NCBI GenBank assembly: GCA_009760885.1 | Contig: CM019719.1 | Coordinates: 39,311,584-39,375,583 of the forward strand | DNA: 64,000 nucleotides | Source: Achatina immaculata | Taxonomy: Eukaryota > Mollusca > Gastropoda > Stylommatophora > Achatinidae | Reading direction: 5' to 3' | In this document: positions 48,961-60,308 of the stretch, piece after piece | Numbering within the stretch: position 1 is the first letter of the stretch | Layout of the letters: each line of letters opens with the position of its first letter | The notes under the pieces: generated by a model | The model's database searches: none | Told to the model about the DNA's origin: nothing | What the model saw: only the letters and a program-made list of their open reading frames with translations | Translations under genes and position numbers: made by a program

Positions 48961-50110
48961 AGGAGATTTTTTAAAAAAATTTACCTTTTCTCTTATTTGT
49001 TTCAAACTAAAGCAGTTTTAACTGTAAAGAACTTGTTTAAAATAGCGCATTCATAACATTTTATTTTGTTGTATTAACCTCTTTTAATCGAGCAAGGGTG
49101 ATTGTACGCCATGCCCTCGACCCCTGCTTCTTTGTTTTTCTGCTGCCAGAGCCAGTCTCCCACATAAATTGTACATTTCCATGAACTTTTAACTGTCAAA
49201 GTCACCGACCCAGACCAGACCTGACTAGAAAGTCTCTCCCTCTCAGTTCGGTGCTCCCACTAAAGGGAAACAACCAGACTTGGGCACGGTAAAGTACTAA
49301 ACACACTATTGTACAGTTTAATTGTTCAATATGCGCTAGACATTTGCAGGAGACCATGTGTGGGCGTTTGTGTCTCAAAAAGTTGGTAGTTGCGGGAGAC
49401 TGAATCTAAGCGACGGAATTTCTGTGTCACGACCTCGTTTCCATTCTAGGTGTCACGATTTTCGACCAGACAGATTTAACACATTCTTTTTCGAGGGTGC
49501 GAGATAGCTAAGCTGATTAATGCACCGTTTTCTCGTGGCCAGACGATTGCTCATCCTACAGGACTCCATGGTTCAAGTTCCAGGTAATTCACTTGTCATT
49601 TTTCTTTCTCTCACGCCTAAAAGTGCTTTGTCTATGGGTTTTTTTCTCCCGAGTCTAACCATACAAGACTATTTTACTCATCCGCTAAAGGGTTGCTGCT
49701 TTTGGGTGGTCAATGAATCAACGATTTAAGAGCATCTGCCAGAGTCTCCATATTTTCATCATCATCATCACAAAGCACCAAACTTCGCTGTGCCTCAAGA
49801 ATCGGTAACAACTGGTTACACAGCTTTGTTCGACGCGCATGAAATGTATCACGACTGAAGGAAATGTTTTAAATAAATAAAAAGTTTATGGTCTCAGCTC
49901 TTGCAGCTAAGGGCGTTTCAAAGGGCTCTTTGGTTTTTCTTTCTGTCTCGTCAATTTCCGCTTCTGTCGGGCCATCGCAATCTTCGTGGCCGTCTCCCAT
50001 TCACCAGCATCTTATCTTGCTGTGCGTCTCCACGTCTCTTTTGAGGCGCTCTGTTTCTTTTACTATGTGGAGTCCACATCAGACCTTTTCATGGTAAGGA
50101 TTCGTGCGAT
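48961..50110. other. intergenic; possible tRNA-like SINE head
   Basis: At about 49498-49585, GATAGCTAAGCTGATTAATG followed some 50 bp later by GGTTCAAGTTCC resembles A and B boxes of a tRNA-derived SINE. No second copy was found in the window, so only a candidate. The rest is unassigned. Confidence 0.3.
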
Positions 50111-50111
50111 T

Positions 50112-50395
50112 TCGCTACAAGCTGACCAAGACCCAGTTCCACCTCTTCGTTGGTACCCCCAGTAACAGGCATAACCTGTCTAGCGGGGCAGGGATCGCCA
50201 TGGTCCCCATGGTGGTGGAGTCTTCTACAGAAGCACTGCACGCCTCCTGCTTTTTAGCTGTACGCCGGGACAGAAAAAAAGCAGCTGCCATAACCTGCTC
50301 TGACGTCGATACGATGCTGTACCTCAACATCTCTACAGCATCCGCTGCAAAGAAAACCAGCTCGCAGTTACAGGGAGATATCATCGCACGACAAG
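50112..50395 (-). repeat. dispersed repeat R1, copy f
   Basis: Inverted near-complete copy: ACCAAGACCCAGTTCCACCT, GATCGCCATGGTCCCCATGG and, at its far end, GCTGCAAAGAAAACCAGCTC, the counterpart of the GTTCTTTGCAGCC start of copy e. It gives the template for joining the two halves of copy b. Confidence 0.7.
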
Positions 50396-51635
50396 ACAAG
50401 ACAAGGCAAACAAGGATTCGTCCGTGATTCTCATAATGTGACCAAACATCTGCCACCTTCTACTTTCACTCACTGTTGACAGTGGTGTCATGTCTGCCTC
50501 TCTTATTTATGGTATTTGACCAGAACAGTCCTTTTATACCACACAGACTTTGTTCTCGTTCACTGCCCTCCTCTTTTAGTTGCGTAAATAAGGGACACTT
50601 TTTGTGTGTGCCCGTATCCATAAATAAGCAAGCAGTTTTTTGCGCGGTGAATGGGTTAGTTATGTGAGGAAAAACTCGGGAGGGGAGAGAACCCTAAGCG
50701 TGTCTACATGATTGTTATTATGTGTCGTGCCGGATAGCATTGGCTTCTCCATTTTGTGCGAAACTTGATGTTTCCGATCAATTCAAATGCTTTTCTTTTT
50801 CCATGCCACTGGGTCAGTACGCTCAGATATTTTTTTCTAGGCCTTCCACTTCATATCTCTCCCCCTCCCCCGAAGTTTTCAGTCATTTCTCCAACTTCTG
50901 TCGTGCCATGAAATTCTGACTTTTTCTTATAATTTTAATAAGCAGTCTTGGTTGTCTGTATACGAAGGGAAATAACACAACAATTTGCCAAAAGTTTCAA
51001 GTCTTAATTAGAGTAAGCCCAGCTGTGTAATTCTGCAGAAAGTTTTTCTTAATCAGCAGTCCTGATTCATATCTGCAGATTTGTTTATTTGTAAGATCAC
51101 TTGCTTTTGAATAAATCCAGCGTTTTTTTCCCCCTATGACTTCAGAAGACTCTCAAAGACCAACAAATGCTGGAGTTTCTTGAAGGAGCTGGGATGCAAT
51201 TACAAATGGGCATGCACCAAATATTCAATCCACATTTAAACAAATAACAACAAAATTTCGAATATCATGTTCAGACAGATATTAAAAAAATAAAAATTCA
51301 CATACTTCATGTTTTAAGAGTACATTTTTAAAAAAGTAAACATAATTTTAAAACAATGTTTTAAACTTTATATAAACATTAATCATTGTTAAACTAGTGT
51401 TGTAACATATAACTAGCAGCAACACTGTTTCAGAAAATATTTGTTGCAGTCCTAGGCCTCAATGGAAATAGCTGGGCCGAAAATTCCACGTCAAATATCT
51501 ATTTTTAATTACAGCAATAGTTTTAGCAAGCAATCCTGATGTAGAAATCTACGATTCATATTCAGTTTACCACAAAATTAAGTATACTGTGCTCTTATTC
51601 GGCTGAAACTTCTGTCTTCTTGCTCTCAACTGTTA
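50396..51635. other. intergenic, nothing named
   Basis: AT-rich sequence without recognisable exon or element. Confidence 0.4.
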
Positions 51636-52095
51636 AGTGTTCAAGACACATGGGGGGGGGGGGGGGCGCTTCTGCAAGGCTTTTTCACAAATGCCTGTCC
51701 TCATTCCCCACCCCCCACCTGCTTTTGCCCATCTTCTATGTTGTTCTTCTCCATGTCTCCTTTGGTCTACCCTTACTCCCTGTGTGACCATTTCAGAGCA
51801 ATATTTTTGGTAATGAGTTACCAGCCATCTGGAGTAAATGCCCCAGCCACTGCCAATGTCCTTCCTCAATAATCAGACTCAAAGGTTTCATCTGCATTTC
51901 TGTTAGGAAGGTGTTATTTACAGTATTTGGTCAAAATATTGGTCTAATCCTACTTAAACATTTAGTCTGGAAGGAACTCAGTTTGTCTTCTGTAGTTCTG
52001 GTGGTTTCCCAGCATTCACCTCCATATAATAACACACTCGGGACATTACTTTTAAATATCCTGATTTTCATTTGCTTGAAACTTAAAAGCCTGGA
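51636..52095 (-). mobile_element. 5'-truncated family A LINE
   Basis: The minus strand reads VPSVLLYGGECWETT, then FQTKCLSRI, MQMKPLSLIIEEGHWQWLGH and AGNSLPKIALKWS, each matching the C-terminal region of the intact LINE at 60309-63513. The shared 3' end is interrupted by a G-run at about 51652-51666. Confidence 0.85.
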
Positions 52096-52099
52096 ACTG

Positions 52100-52295
52100 A
52101 GTACGATGCTGGGTGTAAAGTATCTTACATCTTACATCCTTCCCGTGACGGTAGTTCGCCAAGATCTCCTGTCTTCGGCGAATTTTTCCAATCTCTTCAA
52201 GGGATGTTATTCCCACTGAACTGGCCTCTCTTAACAATTTCCCCTTTAGAGTTTCACATGGTTGACCTTTTTTTCTTCTGCCTGTTGTAAAAAGT
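52100..52295 (-). mobile_element. LINE tail (family D)
   Basis: The minus strand reads TTGRRKKGQPCETLKGKLL, REASSVGITSLEEIGKI, then CACGGGAAGGATGTAAGATG. It matches the copy at 44925-45240, including the 3' end and its TAAGAT repeat. The family A fragment begins right behind this tail. Confidence 0.75.
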
Positions 52296-53880
52296 GTCAA
52301 ATATAGCAAAGACAACCTGGGTATTACATGAGGGCCACTGATAGGCACTGGGCGTCAGGGCACTGAACTTAAGGTGGCTAGGCTCAAGCCCCACTGGAAG
52401 CTTGGACTTTATTATGAGCCTGTTGTTATTTTAGGCATCATGTCCTCCTAGAATCAAATGCCTAGATCTCAACATGGAGGGAGATTTTGTATTAGAAGTA
52501 AGGCACTCCACAGTACACTGCATTCATGTCTGTCAGTGAATTATGAGAAAGAGACTTATTTGTGCAAAAAAAAAAAATCAGCTGCAAAGAATATGATTTA
52601 TTCCAGGGCTAATAATGGGATAAGAGGGGAAAAGAATAAAAAATAATGAAGGCATGGACAGAGTTTGGACAGTCCTATTTATACAGGGTGTTATCTAGTA
52701 CAATTGTTTGAAGGTTTTCTTTAACTCTTGACACTTTAAATTTTAACATTCCTGTTCTGATTAATTATATCCTGTGCGATGTTTTCTCCATGGCCAGAAA
52801 ATATAGGACATAATTTGATAATGGTCTGAATATTTTGTTTTTTTTTTTAGCTCTACATCGAGGGAAAAAAAAAAAAAACAAGAACTTTGCTGATTTTGGT
52901 TCAAATTCTTAAACTTGTTTGAACTCTGAGTCACTTGTTATCACTGTCTGCATCATTCATCTTCGCTGGCTGATGAGATTTACGTTTATGTAACATGGTC
53001 CCATCATATGTTTGTAACTTACTATAGGATGAAGCACGCAGTAAATGTTGAATTCATCCACATTCACTCTCTAGATTCTATATTTTACTGCAAATATCTC
53101 TTTAAACATTGATTATAAATTATTATTATTATTTTTAAGGCAGGCTTGTATGCTTTATCTTGTGTTTCAATCTGTGCTCCTACATGTCAATAATTTCACT
53201 GCATCCTCAGTATCAGAAAGTAATCACATATAAACCACTTCTGTGAAGCAGGAGTGGCTGAATCAACACTGGCTTCTCAGAGAGTGAAGGTTATGGTTTC
53301 AGGTTATTCTTCTTCACGTGAGGAAAGCCGAGCTCTTAATGGCTTGCTCACGGTACAGTCAAGACGAGCCTTTAAACATTTTAACCTCCCATGTGGCAGG
53401 AAAGCGATGCTCTTCATCATTATTTCTCTTTGAATGAAGTTCAGTGCATAATAATAATGTAATCATAATTTAACCACTGACACATCCCTGAACACACACA
53501 TACATTGGTTAAAACCCAAATGTCCATTGTGTGATTATAACACCCAGATATCAAGAACACATTATACACAAACTTGATGCATTTTAAAAACACCTGCCAG
53601 TACTTTGAGCTGAAAGGTGCAAGTTCAGATGGCTGGTGGATCAGAGAAATAAAACGTAATCACCGTGATGATGTGTACCTCTCTGTAGAGTGCCTTTTTT
53701 TTTTTTTTTAGATGCAGACTTACACTTTCAAAACTTCTCACGACAATTTATCAAAATGAATGATGACCATCAAAACTTTGATGTTTAAAAAGAAAAAAAA
53801 AAGTATTTTAAAAACTAACTGTTGTCATAAAAATCACAGTTAAACTGAGTAGGACCAGTACAGAGTAAAATTGTACTATA
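52296..53880. other. intergenic, nothing named
   Basis: AT-rich. Weak tRNA-like strings near 52345-52400 and 53250-53300 are not supported by a second copy. Confidence 0.35.
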
Positions 53881-53882
53881 CT

Positions 53883-53888
53883 TTTATT
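53883..53888 (-). terminator. polyadenylation signal of the ZCCHC7-like gene
   Basis: AATAAA on the minus strand about 170 nt after the stop codon at 54055. It supports 54055-54527 as the terminal exon. Confidence 0.5.
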
Positions 53889-54054
53889 TGTAGCTAGAAG
53901 AAGGCAGTTAGTTCAGTCACTATGCACTTTGATGCCTAATTATGAAATAACTTGGCAACATAAAACACTTGTTTTCTGCAGATTAATTTACTTTTTTCCC
54001 CCCCTCCTCTTTATGTTCATATCAATCAGTCAAATTTCTTCACATCTCGTTAGC

Positions 54055-54527
54055 TTACCTGCGAAGATTAACTGTTATATCAAAATTCTTTTTCATGGCT
54101 ACAAATCTATCATTGCGGGCATGGAAGCCACCTTTGTTGAGTGCAGATTTTGTGACTGGCTTTGGCAAGAGAGGCCAAGAGGCAGCATGATGTAAATGCC
54201 CACCAGTTCTGAAGTTATTACTGGCAGGAGGTGATTTCTGTCTCCGATTTTGTGTGTAATTTGACCGATCACGATCCATTCTTCCTGCACTGAACTTATT
54301 TCCACCACTTCTGTAGTGGCTCTCAGTTTTGTGCTTCCGGCCAAATTCTGGTAAGAAAGCCCTCTGACCCTGCTTCTTCTGGCCTCTCTGCTGCTGCTGA
54401 CTATAGCCCCACTCTTCTCTGCTTCTGTGCGACTGAGATCTATCTTCTGACCTTGCAGCTGGACTCCCATGGTATGCTACGGAATCCAGATCTCTCTGAT
54501 TCAATCTGTCTTTTTGGTGCTCATTAC
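54055..54527 (-). CDS. ZCCHC7: ZCCHC7-like protein, terminal exon
   Basis: Encodes 157 residues that are highly polar and basic (repeated RS, QQQQRGQKKQGQR, HARNDRFVAMKKN), ending NLRR then TAA. It opens after TTATTTGCAG with a glycine codon split 1/2, matching the previous exon. No folded domain was recognised; it looks like a disordered nuclear tail. The TAA overlaps a CAG|GTAAGC string that would be a good donor, so a longer isoform is possible. Confidence 0.75.
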
Positions 54528-54603
54528 CTGCAAATAAAATGTTAGATCCTTACAAGGTAATATAAACACAGCAGCTAAACAAACTTTGTATTACTACACA
54601 ATT

Positions 54604-54721
54604 AATGTCAGGGGTTGTTTCATTATGTTATGAGATGGGTATAATATGAAACTGGTCACGGTAATGTCAGTGGTTGTTTCCTCATGCTATGAGATGGGTA
54701 TAATATGAAACTGGTAACGGT
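54604..54721. repeat. 59-bp tandem duplication
   Basis: Two adjacent units starting AATGTCAG, both containing ATGAGATGGGTATAATATGA and ending CTGGTMACGGT. It lies in an intron of the ZCCHC7-like gene. Confidence 0.9.
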
Positions 54722-55036
54722 AGAAGGACCAACTACCCCCCCCCCCTCCCTTCCTCCTTCCACCCCTGAAAAAAAATGGCATAAAGGAATCTAAGGAAAA
54801 CAATGAAAAACAGATTTAATTCATAACCTCATACAATCCAATCTTCAAATCTTTCTTGAAAGCAGGTAAAATTATAACCAAAAGATAAAGAAAGTATATG
54901 ATTTTCTATATAAACAGAACAAGGAAATAACTGCAATATTCAGAGACTATCTGATGATCCTACCACCAATTCTCCTGCCAAACCCCCATTCCCCAGCACC
55001 GCACACTCACACACCGCACTTGCCTACATTACTTAC

Positions 55037-55465
55037 CAGTAAAACTGGTAGAAAACATCTCCTTGTTTCTCTTTCTTCTTTTCCTAGCTGGTTGATACCT
55101 GTTATTCCACCACTCATTGTCATTCACTTGATGAGTTTCTAGGTCACTCAAAAGTTCACCGTCACTGGAGACCTCTCCTCCTAAGTTCTGCTTGTGACCC
55201 ATATACACAAACATTGTCCCTTTGCCCCCTTGGACACCTGGAAGACTTCCATAAAGTCTGTCGTCATCACTTCTTAGATTTGTTTTATATTCTTTTTTCT
55301 TCTTCTCCCTTCTTTTCCTTTTCCTCTCTCTTCCCTCTTGACCATATTCTTCCTCTACATCATCATGCCTGTGGTGTCTTTTCCGAGGACTGGAGTTCTG
55401 ACTCCTCATTCTCTCATCATCAAGCTTATGCTTCCGTTTTGTCTTGGAAGCCTCGCTCTTGTGAC
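55037..55465 (-). CDS. ZCCHC7: ZCCHC7-like protein, lysine/arginine-rich exon
   Basis: 143 residues, very basic: KRKHKLDDERMRSQN, RERKRKRREKKKKEYK (a nuclear-localisation-type cluster), then a less charged MFVYMGHKQNLGGEVSSDGE and NDNEWWNNRYQPARKRRK. It enters after TTTGCATTAA...ACAG and leaves at ACTG|GTAAGT, phase 1 on both sides, so it could be skipped without changing frame. Basic tails rich in KKK and RR are typical of the region C-terminal to the ZCCHC7 knuckles. Confidence 0.78.
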
Positions 55466-56684
55466 CTGTTTGCATTAAAAAAAAAAAACCAACGAATTTA
55501 TATTTTCAAAAAGAGTTTAAGGAGTAAAGACCCTATAAATCTGTAACACATTTTCAATGCTCAGATGGGAAGCTGAGACGACAATGTCAGCACCAACAAA
55601 TCAGGCCAAAGCTCTGTCGTACCTTCACATTTTCTTTCACCCTTTCTCCACCCTGGAAAAATTCATGGGACTGAAATTTCATTCTATCATTGACAAACAC
55701 TGACAACAGCAAGAGCATGCTATTTTACCATGCCTATTTGTATATGTAGATATTCTCCCCATTCAGATACTGATTTTCCCCCAACTGGTGTGCTAAGTAC
55801 CCTCAATGCAGCACTGGAATATGCTGGTAGGATATCCTCAAGACGGCCCACTACTGACTAGTCTACTTGTGGCCCATTTTTTTCATAGCAAACTGGTCTA
55901 CAGACAGGGGTCAATATTTTTTGTGTTTTTTTTTTTTTAAGGAAGGATCTTGTTGTGAAGTTGTTTCTTAGGTACAACGAAGTAAGGAGTGCTACTGGAA
56001 TACTCTCAATCCTTTGTGATGATTCTGTTACTGGTTCTTAACTATGACAGTGGCTGACATGATGCCTATTTTGCAGCTGCAAGGAGATCATACAGTAACA
56101 ACAGCACTGCTTTGGCGTCTGGGAAGGTTTTAACCAACTTCTTTGTAGATGCTGCCTCCTGGATAAAATGGACCATTTCATGAAGTCGGTAAGGAGATTT
56201 CTGGTTGAAGATGGCAGAGAGCATGGACTGTGTCCATGTCCCTTGTCTGGACACGTGAAAACCATAACTGCTTTCATTGTGAGAAGGGGCTCCAATGTGA
56301 AACAGATGCGGATCACACTATTTCATAATGATTCTGTGTGTGATCCATGTATTCTGCGCAAAGAGTGGAGACTTCTTTCCAACTGATGCTCAAACAAGAG
56401 TGCCCATTAAGAACCACCATTATTGATAACACAAGGTCACCCAGGCTGCCAAAGATGGAGTGTGTTAGCCTACAGTGGTGCAGTCTGGGAAAATCAGGGT
56501 ACACACACACAACTATAAGAAATGATCATCAAGCCAGTATGTCGTACCACTTCATAGGTTGTGTAGTTTTAGAGGATACCTTCTACAATTCAAAGTGCCT
56601 AGACATATGCACGTACAGCAAAACTGGCAATCTTAAACTATGTATCAATATCCTTTTAGAAATGATTGTGTCTTGGTCAAGGTT
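55466..56684. other. intron of the ZCCHC7-like gene
   Basis: Contains a minus-strand frame at 56316-56066 (…SRQGTWTQSMLSAIF, QEAASTKKLVKTFPDAK) that reads like decayed coding DNA continuing in shifted frames to about 56500. I do not recognise it. Confidence 0.35.
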
Positions 56685-56688
56685 TTAA

Positions 56689-57399
56689 CTCATTCCGTGC
56701 GTTTGGTCGATATAGTGACACTTCCGGTATCCCGAAGCTACCGTATGGTCATTATAGTGACAATTGTTTGTTTCAATAAAAACAACCGGTGTAAATTTAG
56801 ATTGTACATATTTCGTCTGCGATTCCGGTGACACTTTTCAAAATGGCGAAAGAGTGCCTAGTTGCGAGCGATGCCGAACGAAAAAAAGGAAGAGAAGCAT
56901 GGAAATTTTTCAATTTTTGACGATGTAGATAGGGGTATGGACATAGCCTATGGCCACCCCGCTGCTCTTGAATGTTTTCTAAGTAGATCTAGACATATTT
57001 AGATGACTGGAGAAGTAGTTAAGAGTAGTTAGGAGGTTAGTTCAGACATTCATTCAGCGAGAATGCAACACAGAATCACAATACGAAATCGACAAGTAGA
57101 TCTACACATCTCAGATGGTAAATAGTGCAGATCTAGACCTCGCTGATGGTGAGCTGGCCACAATCAGTGTCTAAAAACATCACATTACTTCTTTTTTCCT
57201 AAAAAACTCTGCATTTATGAAATTTTCATTCATTTAGCTATACTTTGAAACATATTAAGTACACAGAAGTACATGGAAATACTGTTTTCCATTCCATTTT
57301 ACAACTAGACCCCCTTACAGACCAAGACCCGCGTTTTTACTCCCGCACTCCAGAACACGTCCGGAAGTGTCACTATAATGACCAAACGCACGGAAAGAG
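56689..57399. mobile_element. piggyBac-like MITE, 711 bp
   Basis: Flanked on both sides by TTAA (56685-56688 and 57400-57403). Terminal repeats of about 39 bp: CTCATTCCGTGCGTTTGGTC at the left and, from the right end, CTCTTTCCGTGCGTTTGGTC, both continuing ...TATAGTGACACTTCCGG. An extra subterminal GGTCATTATAGTGACA copy lies at about 56747-56762. No transposase. TTAA duplication is the mark of piggyBac elements. Confidence 0.85.
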
Positions 57400-57489
57400 T
57401 TAACCAAAATTCACAAAGCATTTAAAGCAAACGGTTAATCAGCAACAAAATCCACAAGAAAGAGTTCATTAATGTTGATACAGTAAAAG

Positions 57490-57770
57490 ATAAAATCTCC
57501 ATTTCCATGCCATTAAAGCATATTGGGGACACGGTGTTAGGCCCATATTTCCTCGACCTTCAGAAAATGAAAGTGTGATGTGGTCAGTACCATGCATGGC
57601 TATATTTACCTTCCCCGAATTCTCTGGTACCCATTTTCAGAGGCTGGGTGGACCCTGCGGCCTTTTTGGTTTGGTGGTTCCAGAGAAAAAAATCCTCACT
57701 ACTGTGACTTGAACCCAGTACCACTGGACTAGTAGACCAAATGTGTAACCACTCAGCAAACCAGGCCACC
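57490..57770 (-). repeat. tRNA-derived SINE, copy 1
   Basis: The minus strand begins GGTGGCCTGGTTTGCTGAGT with an A-box-like TTGCTGAGTGG (57759-57745) and B-box-like GGGTTCAAGTC (57716-57706), followed by a body shared with 63531-63815: GAGAATTCGGGGAAGGTAAA, ATGTGGGCCTAACACCG-like and CATGGAAATGG. It sits in the intron about 70 bp from an exon. Confidence 0.8.
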
Positions 57771-57841
57771 TTGATACATTAAAAACCACAATTAAATACC
57801 ATTACAACTATATTTTGTTCTAAAACATTCAGAAATCCTAC

Positions 57842-58052
57842 CTTTAGATTGGTTGTGATGGCCATATCTGTCTTTACTTTCACTCAAACATCGCTGCTTC
57901 TTTGACTTCTTCTCTGGTTTTGATTTTTCTGAGCCCTTTGTAAAGTCTCCACTGCCCTGCATCATTTCTTTGCGCTTGTTCTTTGTGTCGTAGCGTGCAA
58001 TGAGGGGATATGTGGCAACTGTAAATTTGCTCATCCTGGGTAACTTGCATTC
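57842..58052 (-). CDS. ZCCHC7: ZCCHC7-like protein, exon completing the last zinc knuckle
   Basis: Starts after GGTTTCCATAG with ECKLPRMSKFTVATYPLIAR, so its second residue is the final cysteine of the CX2CX4HX4C knuckle begun on the upstream exon. ERRMFNQTFPTSPFIYYYD is the corresponding stretch in vertebrate ZCCHC7: R-M and the ...P.I...YD spacing agree. A lysine-rich segment follows. Donor AAAG|GTAGGA, phase 1. Confidence 0.8.
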
Positions 58053-58805
58053 CTATGGAAACCAAGCACAAAAATATTTACAAGAAAATGAAAAGTGTTA
58101 AACAATAATGGCAAATTGCCTGGAAAAAAAAAACAACAAACAAAAGTATTGTAATTTTCTGTGTTTTTTTTTTGGGGGGGGGGGGGGGGTAAATTCTCCA
58201 TTGTCTTTCTTCTAGCATGGTTCCATTTGCAAGGATCTTATTTTTAAAATTTAATTTCTTGTTATTCCCATAATGCACCACTGACTATCCTGTCCATTCT
58301 GGATGTCACACACCGGAGGCTGACATTATCTGTTTTCAGGTCACTTTTCCTAACATAAATGTCAGGTACCAGCATTTTTTTTTTACAACTGTGTTGCCTG
58401 GATCACAATAAAGTCAGTTCACAGCACATTCCCCCTTTCCTTGAAAATCACTAGTACTTCGCTCTTCCTCTGCTTAGATAATTAGCTACATGCTGTACTA
58501 TACATGCAGATCTTTTACATAAATTATTGTACATCTTTTTATACGAAAGTAATGCAAAATAAAAAAAAAACACACAAACTGAACATCTCTCTCCACAAGC
58601 TACCATGACTTCTTAATGAAGTCATCCACACTCAATATAATTAGTGTTTTCAACTCACTTAAAATGGCTGCCATTTGTTAAAATATTTTTCTTTTAAGAA
58701 GATGATCTTGCAACAGATCAACATTTGATTCAGTTATATCTACTGATGTTCATTTGAGAATGGCAAATTATTCTGAAAAAAAAAAAAAAAGATTACAGTA
58801 CTTAC
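58053..58805 (-). other. intron splitting the last CCHC knuckle
   Basis: Phase-0 GT-AG intron, 753 bp, with a GTAAGT donor. A G-run lies near 58174-58190. No element named. Confidence 0.8.
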
Positions 58806-58904
58806 AAAACCAAGATGGCCCTTTCTTCCGCAATTGTAACAGAAGACCAACGGCCGTCTCGCATCCTTTTTATCTGTCACTAATTTATTGCCTCTTGGGT
58901 TGGT
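58806..58904 (-). CDS. ZCCHC7: ZCCHC7-like protein, zinc-knuckle exon (partial gene)
   Basis: A 99-nt, phase 0/0 exon after TGTCCTCTTCTAG. It encodes 33 residues ending RPLVFCYNCGRKGHLGF; with EC from the next exon this makes a perfect CX2CX4HX4C zinc knuckle, CYNCGRKGHLGFEC, close to the CYNCAQKGHYGHEC of vertebrate ZCCHC7. ZCCHC7 is the animal Air1/Air2 counterpart, a TRAMP-complex subunit that feeds RNA to the nuclear exosome. The N-terminal part and earlier knuckles lie upstream, beyond the recognised exons. Four exons in the window give 403 C-terminal residues. Another CCHC family cannot be fully excluded. Confidence 0.8.
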
Positions 58905-59332
58905 CTAGAAGAGGACAGCATAACATGAAGCCACTTCAAAGACAATATGAAGGGTAAGGAGAATTCAAACTCACAAATTAGACTGACTCATTAGTCAGCG
59001 GTGCTCTTTAGTATGTGAGGCAATGAAGACAACATACCAAAAAGAAATTTTTTTTTGGAAACCATACATTTCACTTATTGAAGAAACAGAATCTAGAAGA
59101 TACTAATTAGAGTAATTTTCATCATTTTCCCCATACTTTTTGTTTTTACAGCTTTTTTTTTTTTTTTTGCAGTAAACCTCTTACACTACTGGCTATAAAT
59201 CACAGAAAAAACAAAATGAAGGGAAAAGAATTGAAAACATGAATTTTATTTCTACTAACTTCAAACCCACTGACTCAAATAAAATAGCCAAATTCCCAGT
59301 CTCTCCAAATTTCTAAGCTAATCAAGACCTGT
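58905..59332 (-). other. intron of the ZCCHC7-like gene
   Basis: AT-rich; no exon upstream of 58904 was recognised up to the window end, so the next exon is probably beyond 64000. Confidence 0.4.
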
Positions 59333-59600
59333 GACTCAATGCTGTTTCCCCAAAATTTACTAGAAAACCTATGAATCAATGCTATTTCCCCAAAATTTAC
59401 TAGAAAATACATGAATCAATGCTGTTTCCCCAAAATTTATTAGAAAATCTATGAATCAATGCTGTTTCCCCAAAATTTACTAGAAAACATATGAATCAAT
59501 GCTATTTCCCCAAAATTTACTAGAAAACCTATGACTCAATGCTGTTTCCCAAAGATTTACTAGACAACTCAATGCTATTACCCCATGATTTACTAGAACA
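59333..59600 (+). repeat. 40-bp minisatellite, about 6.5 copies
   Basis: Unit CAATGCTGTTTCCCCAAAAT plus TTACTAGAAAACCTATGAAT, with strict 40-bp spacing from 59341 to 59541; the last unit is deleted. GCTG and GCTA variants alternate. It is unrelated in sequence to the 40-bp array at 13.6 kb. Confidence 0.95.
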
Positions 59601-59983
59601 TATAATATTTTACTCTGCCCTCATGAAAAGTTAAAATATGTCACCTTAAACATACACTCATAAACATATGTAAGTGACCTCTATTAAACCAAAGCAAAGA
59701 TAAACAACAAAATTACTCTGATCTGGGATTACACTTGTAATTTTTTCTCTTTGTCCACATACTTTATCTATACACTATATGCCTCAATCAACTTTAAATT
59801 CATAAATGAAAGTATAAATTCCTATTTTAAGAGGAAAAATTTAATCAATGAAGGCATTGGGTGACATGAGAAATATCAATTTTGAGATCACACCAGAGTA
59901 AACTGATTAACCTCAGATTTTAAACCTATAATATGTCTTCTGTCATATACTATCTTTATTTTATGAGAAACTAGTTATATATA
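59601..59983. other. intron sequence, nothing named
   Basis: AT-rich, no element recognised. Confidence 0.4.
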
Positions 59984-60305
59984 CAGTAGAATATTGATTA
60001 TCTGAACTAAACTGAAGCCAAGGTGGCTTAGTTAACTAAATAGTTCGGATAACTAAACATGCATGAACATACCCAGTTTATAACTGCAGTGAAGCCTAAA
60101 ATTAGTTAGTACAATGTCTGCAGTGACAACGAACAGACTGAGCCAAAGCACAAAGAGTATGGAGAACTTTTATTATATTAGTGTTTGAAAATTTAGACTC
60201 TTCTGGACTCAAAGCTACATACACATAATTATTTGTTTGGCACAGCAGTGGTTCAGATAGCTGACAGTTCGGATGAATGACATTTGGATAATCGATATTC
60301 TATTA
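59984..60305. mobile_element. pogo/Tigger-like MITE, about 320 bp
   Basis: The left end CAGTAGAATATTGATTATCT follows TA; the right end, reverse-complemented, reads TAATAGAATATCGATTATCC. Subterminal AGTTCGGATAA blocks are present on both sides. No transposase. The LINE at 60309 inserted exactly at its right terminus. Confidence 0.75.
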
Positions 60306-60308
60306 CAT

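Noticed and set aside
56038..56510. Possible coding exon on the minus strand in a ZCCHC7-like intron
   Set aside because: Frames shift, there are no matching splice phases, and the flanking exons already join correctly without it; kept only as an unrecognised relic.
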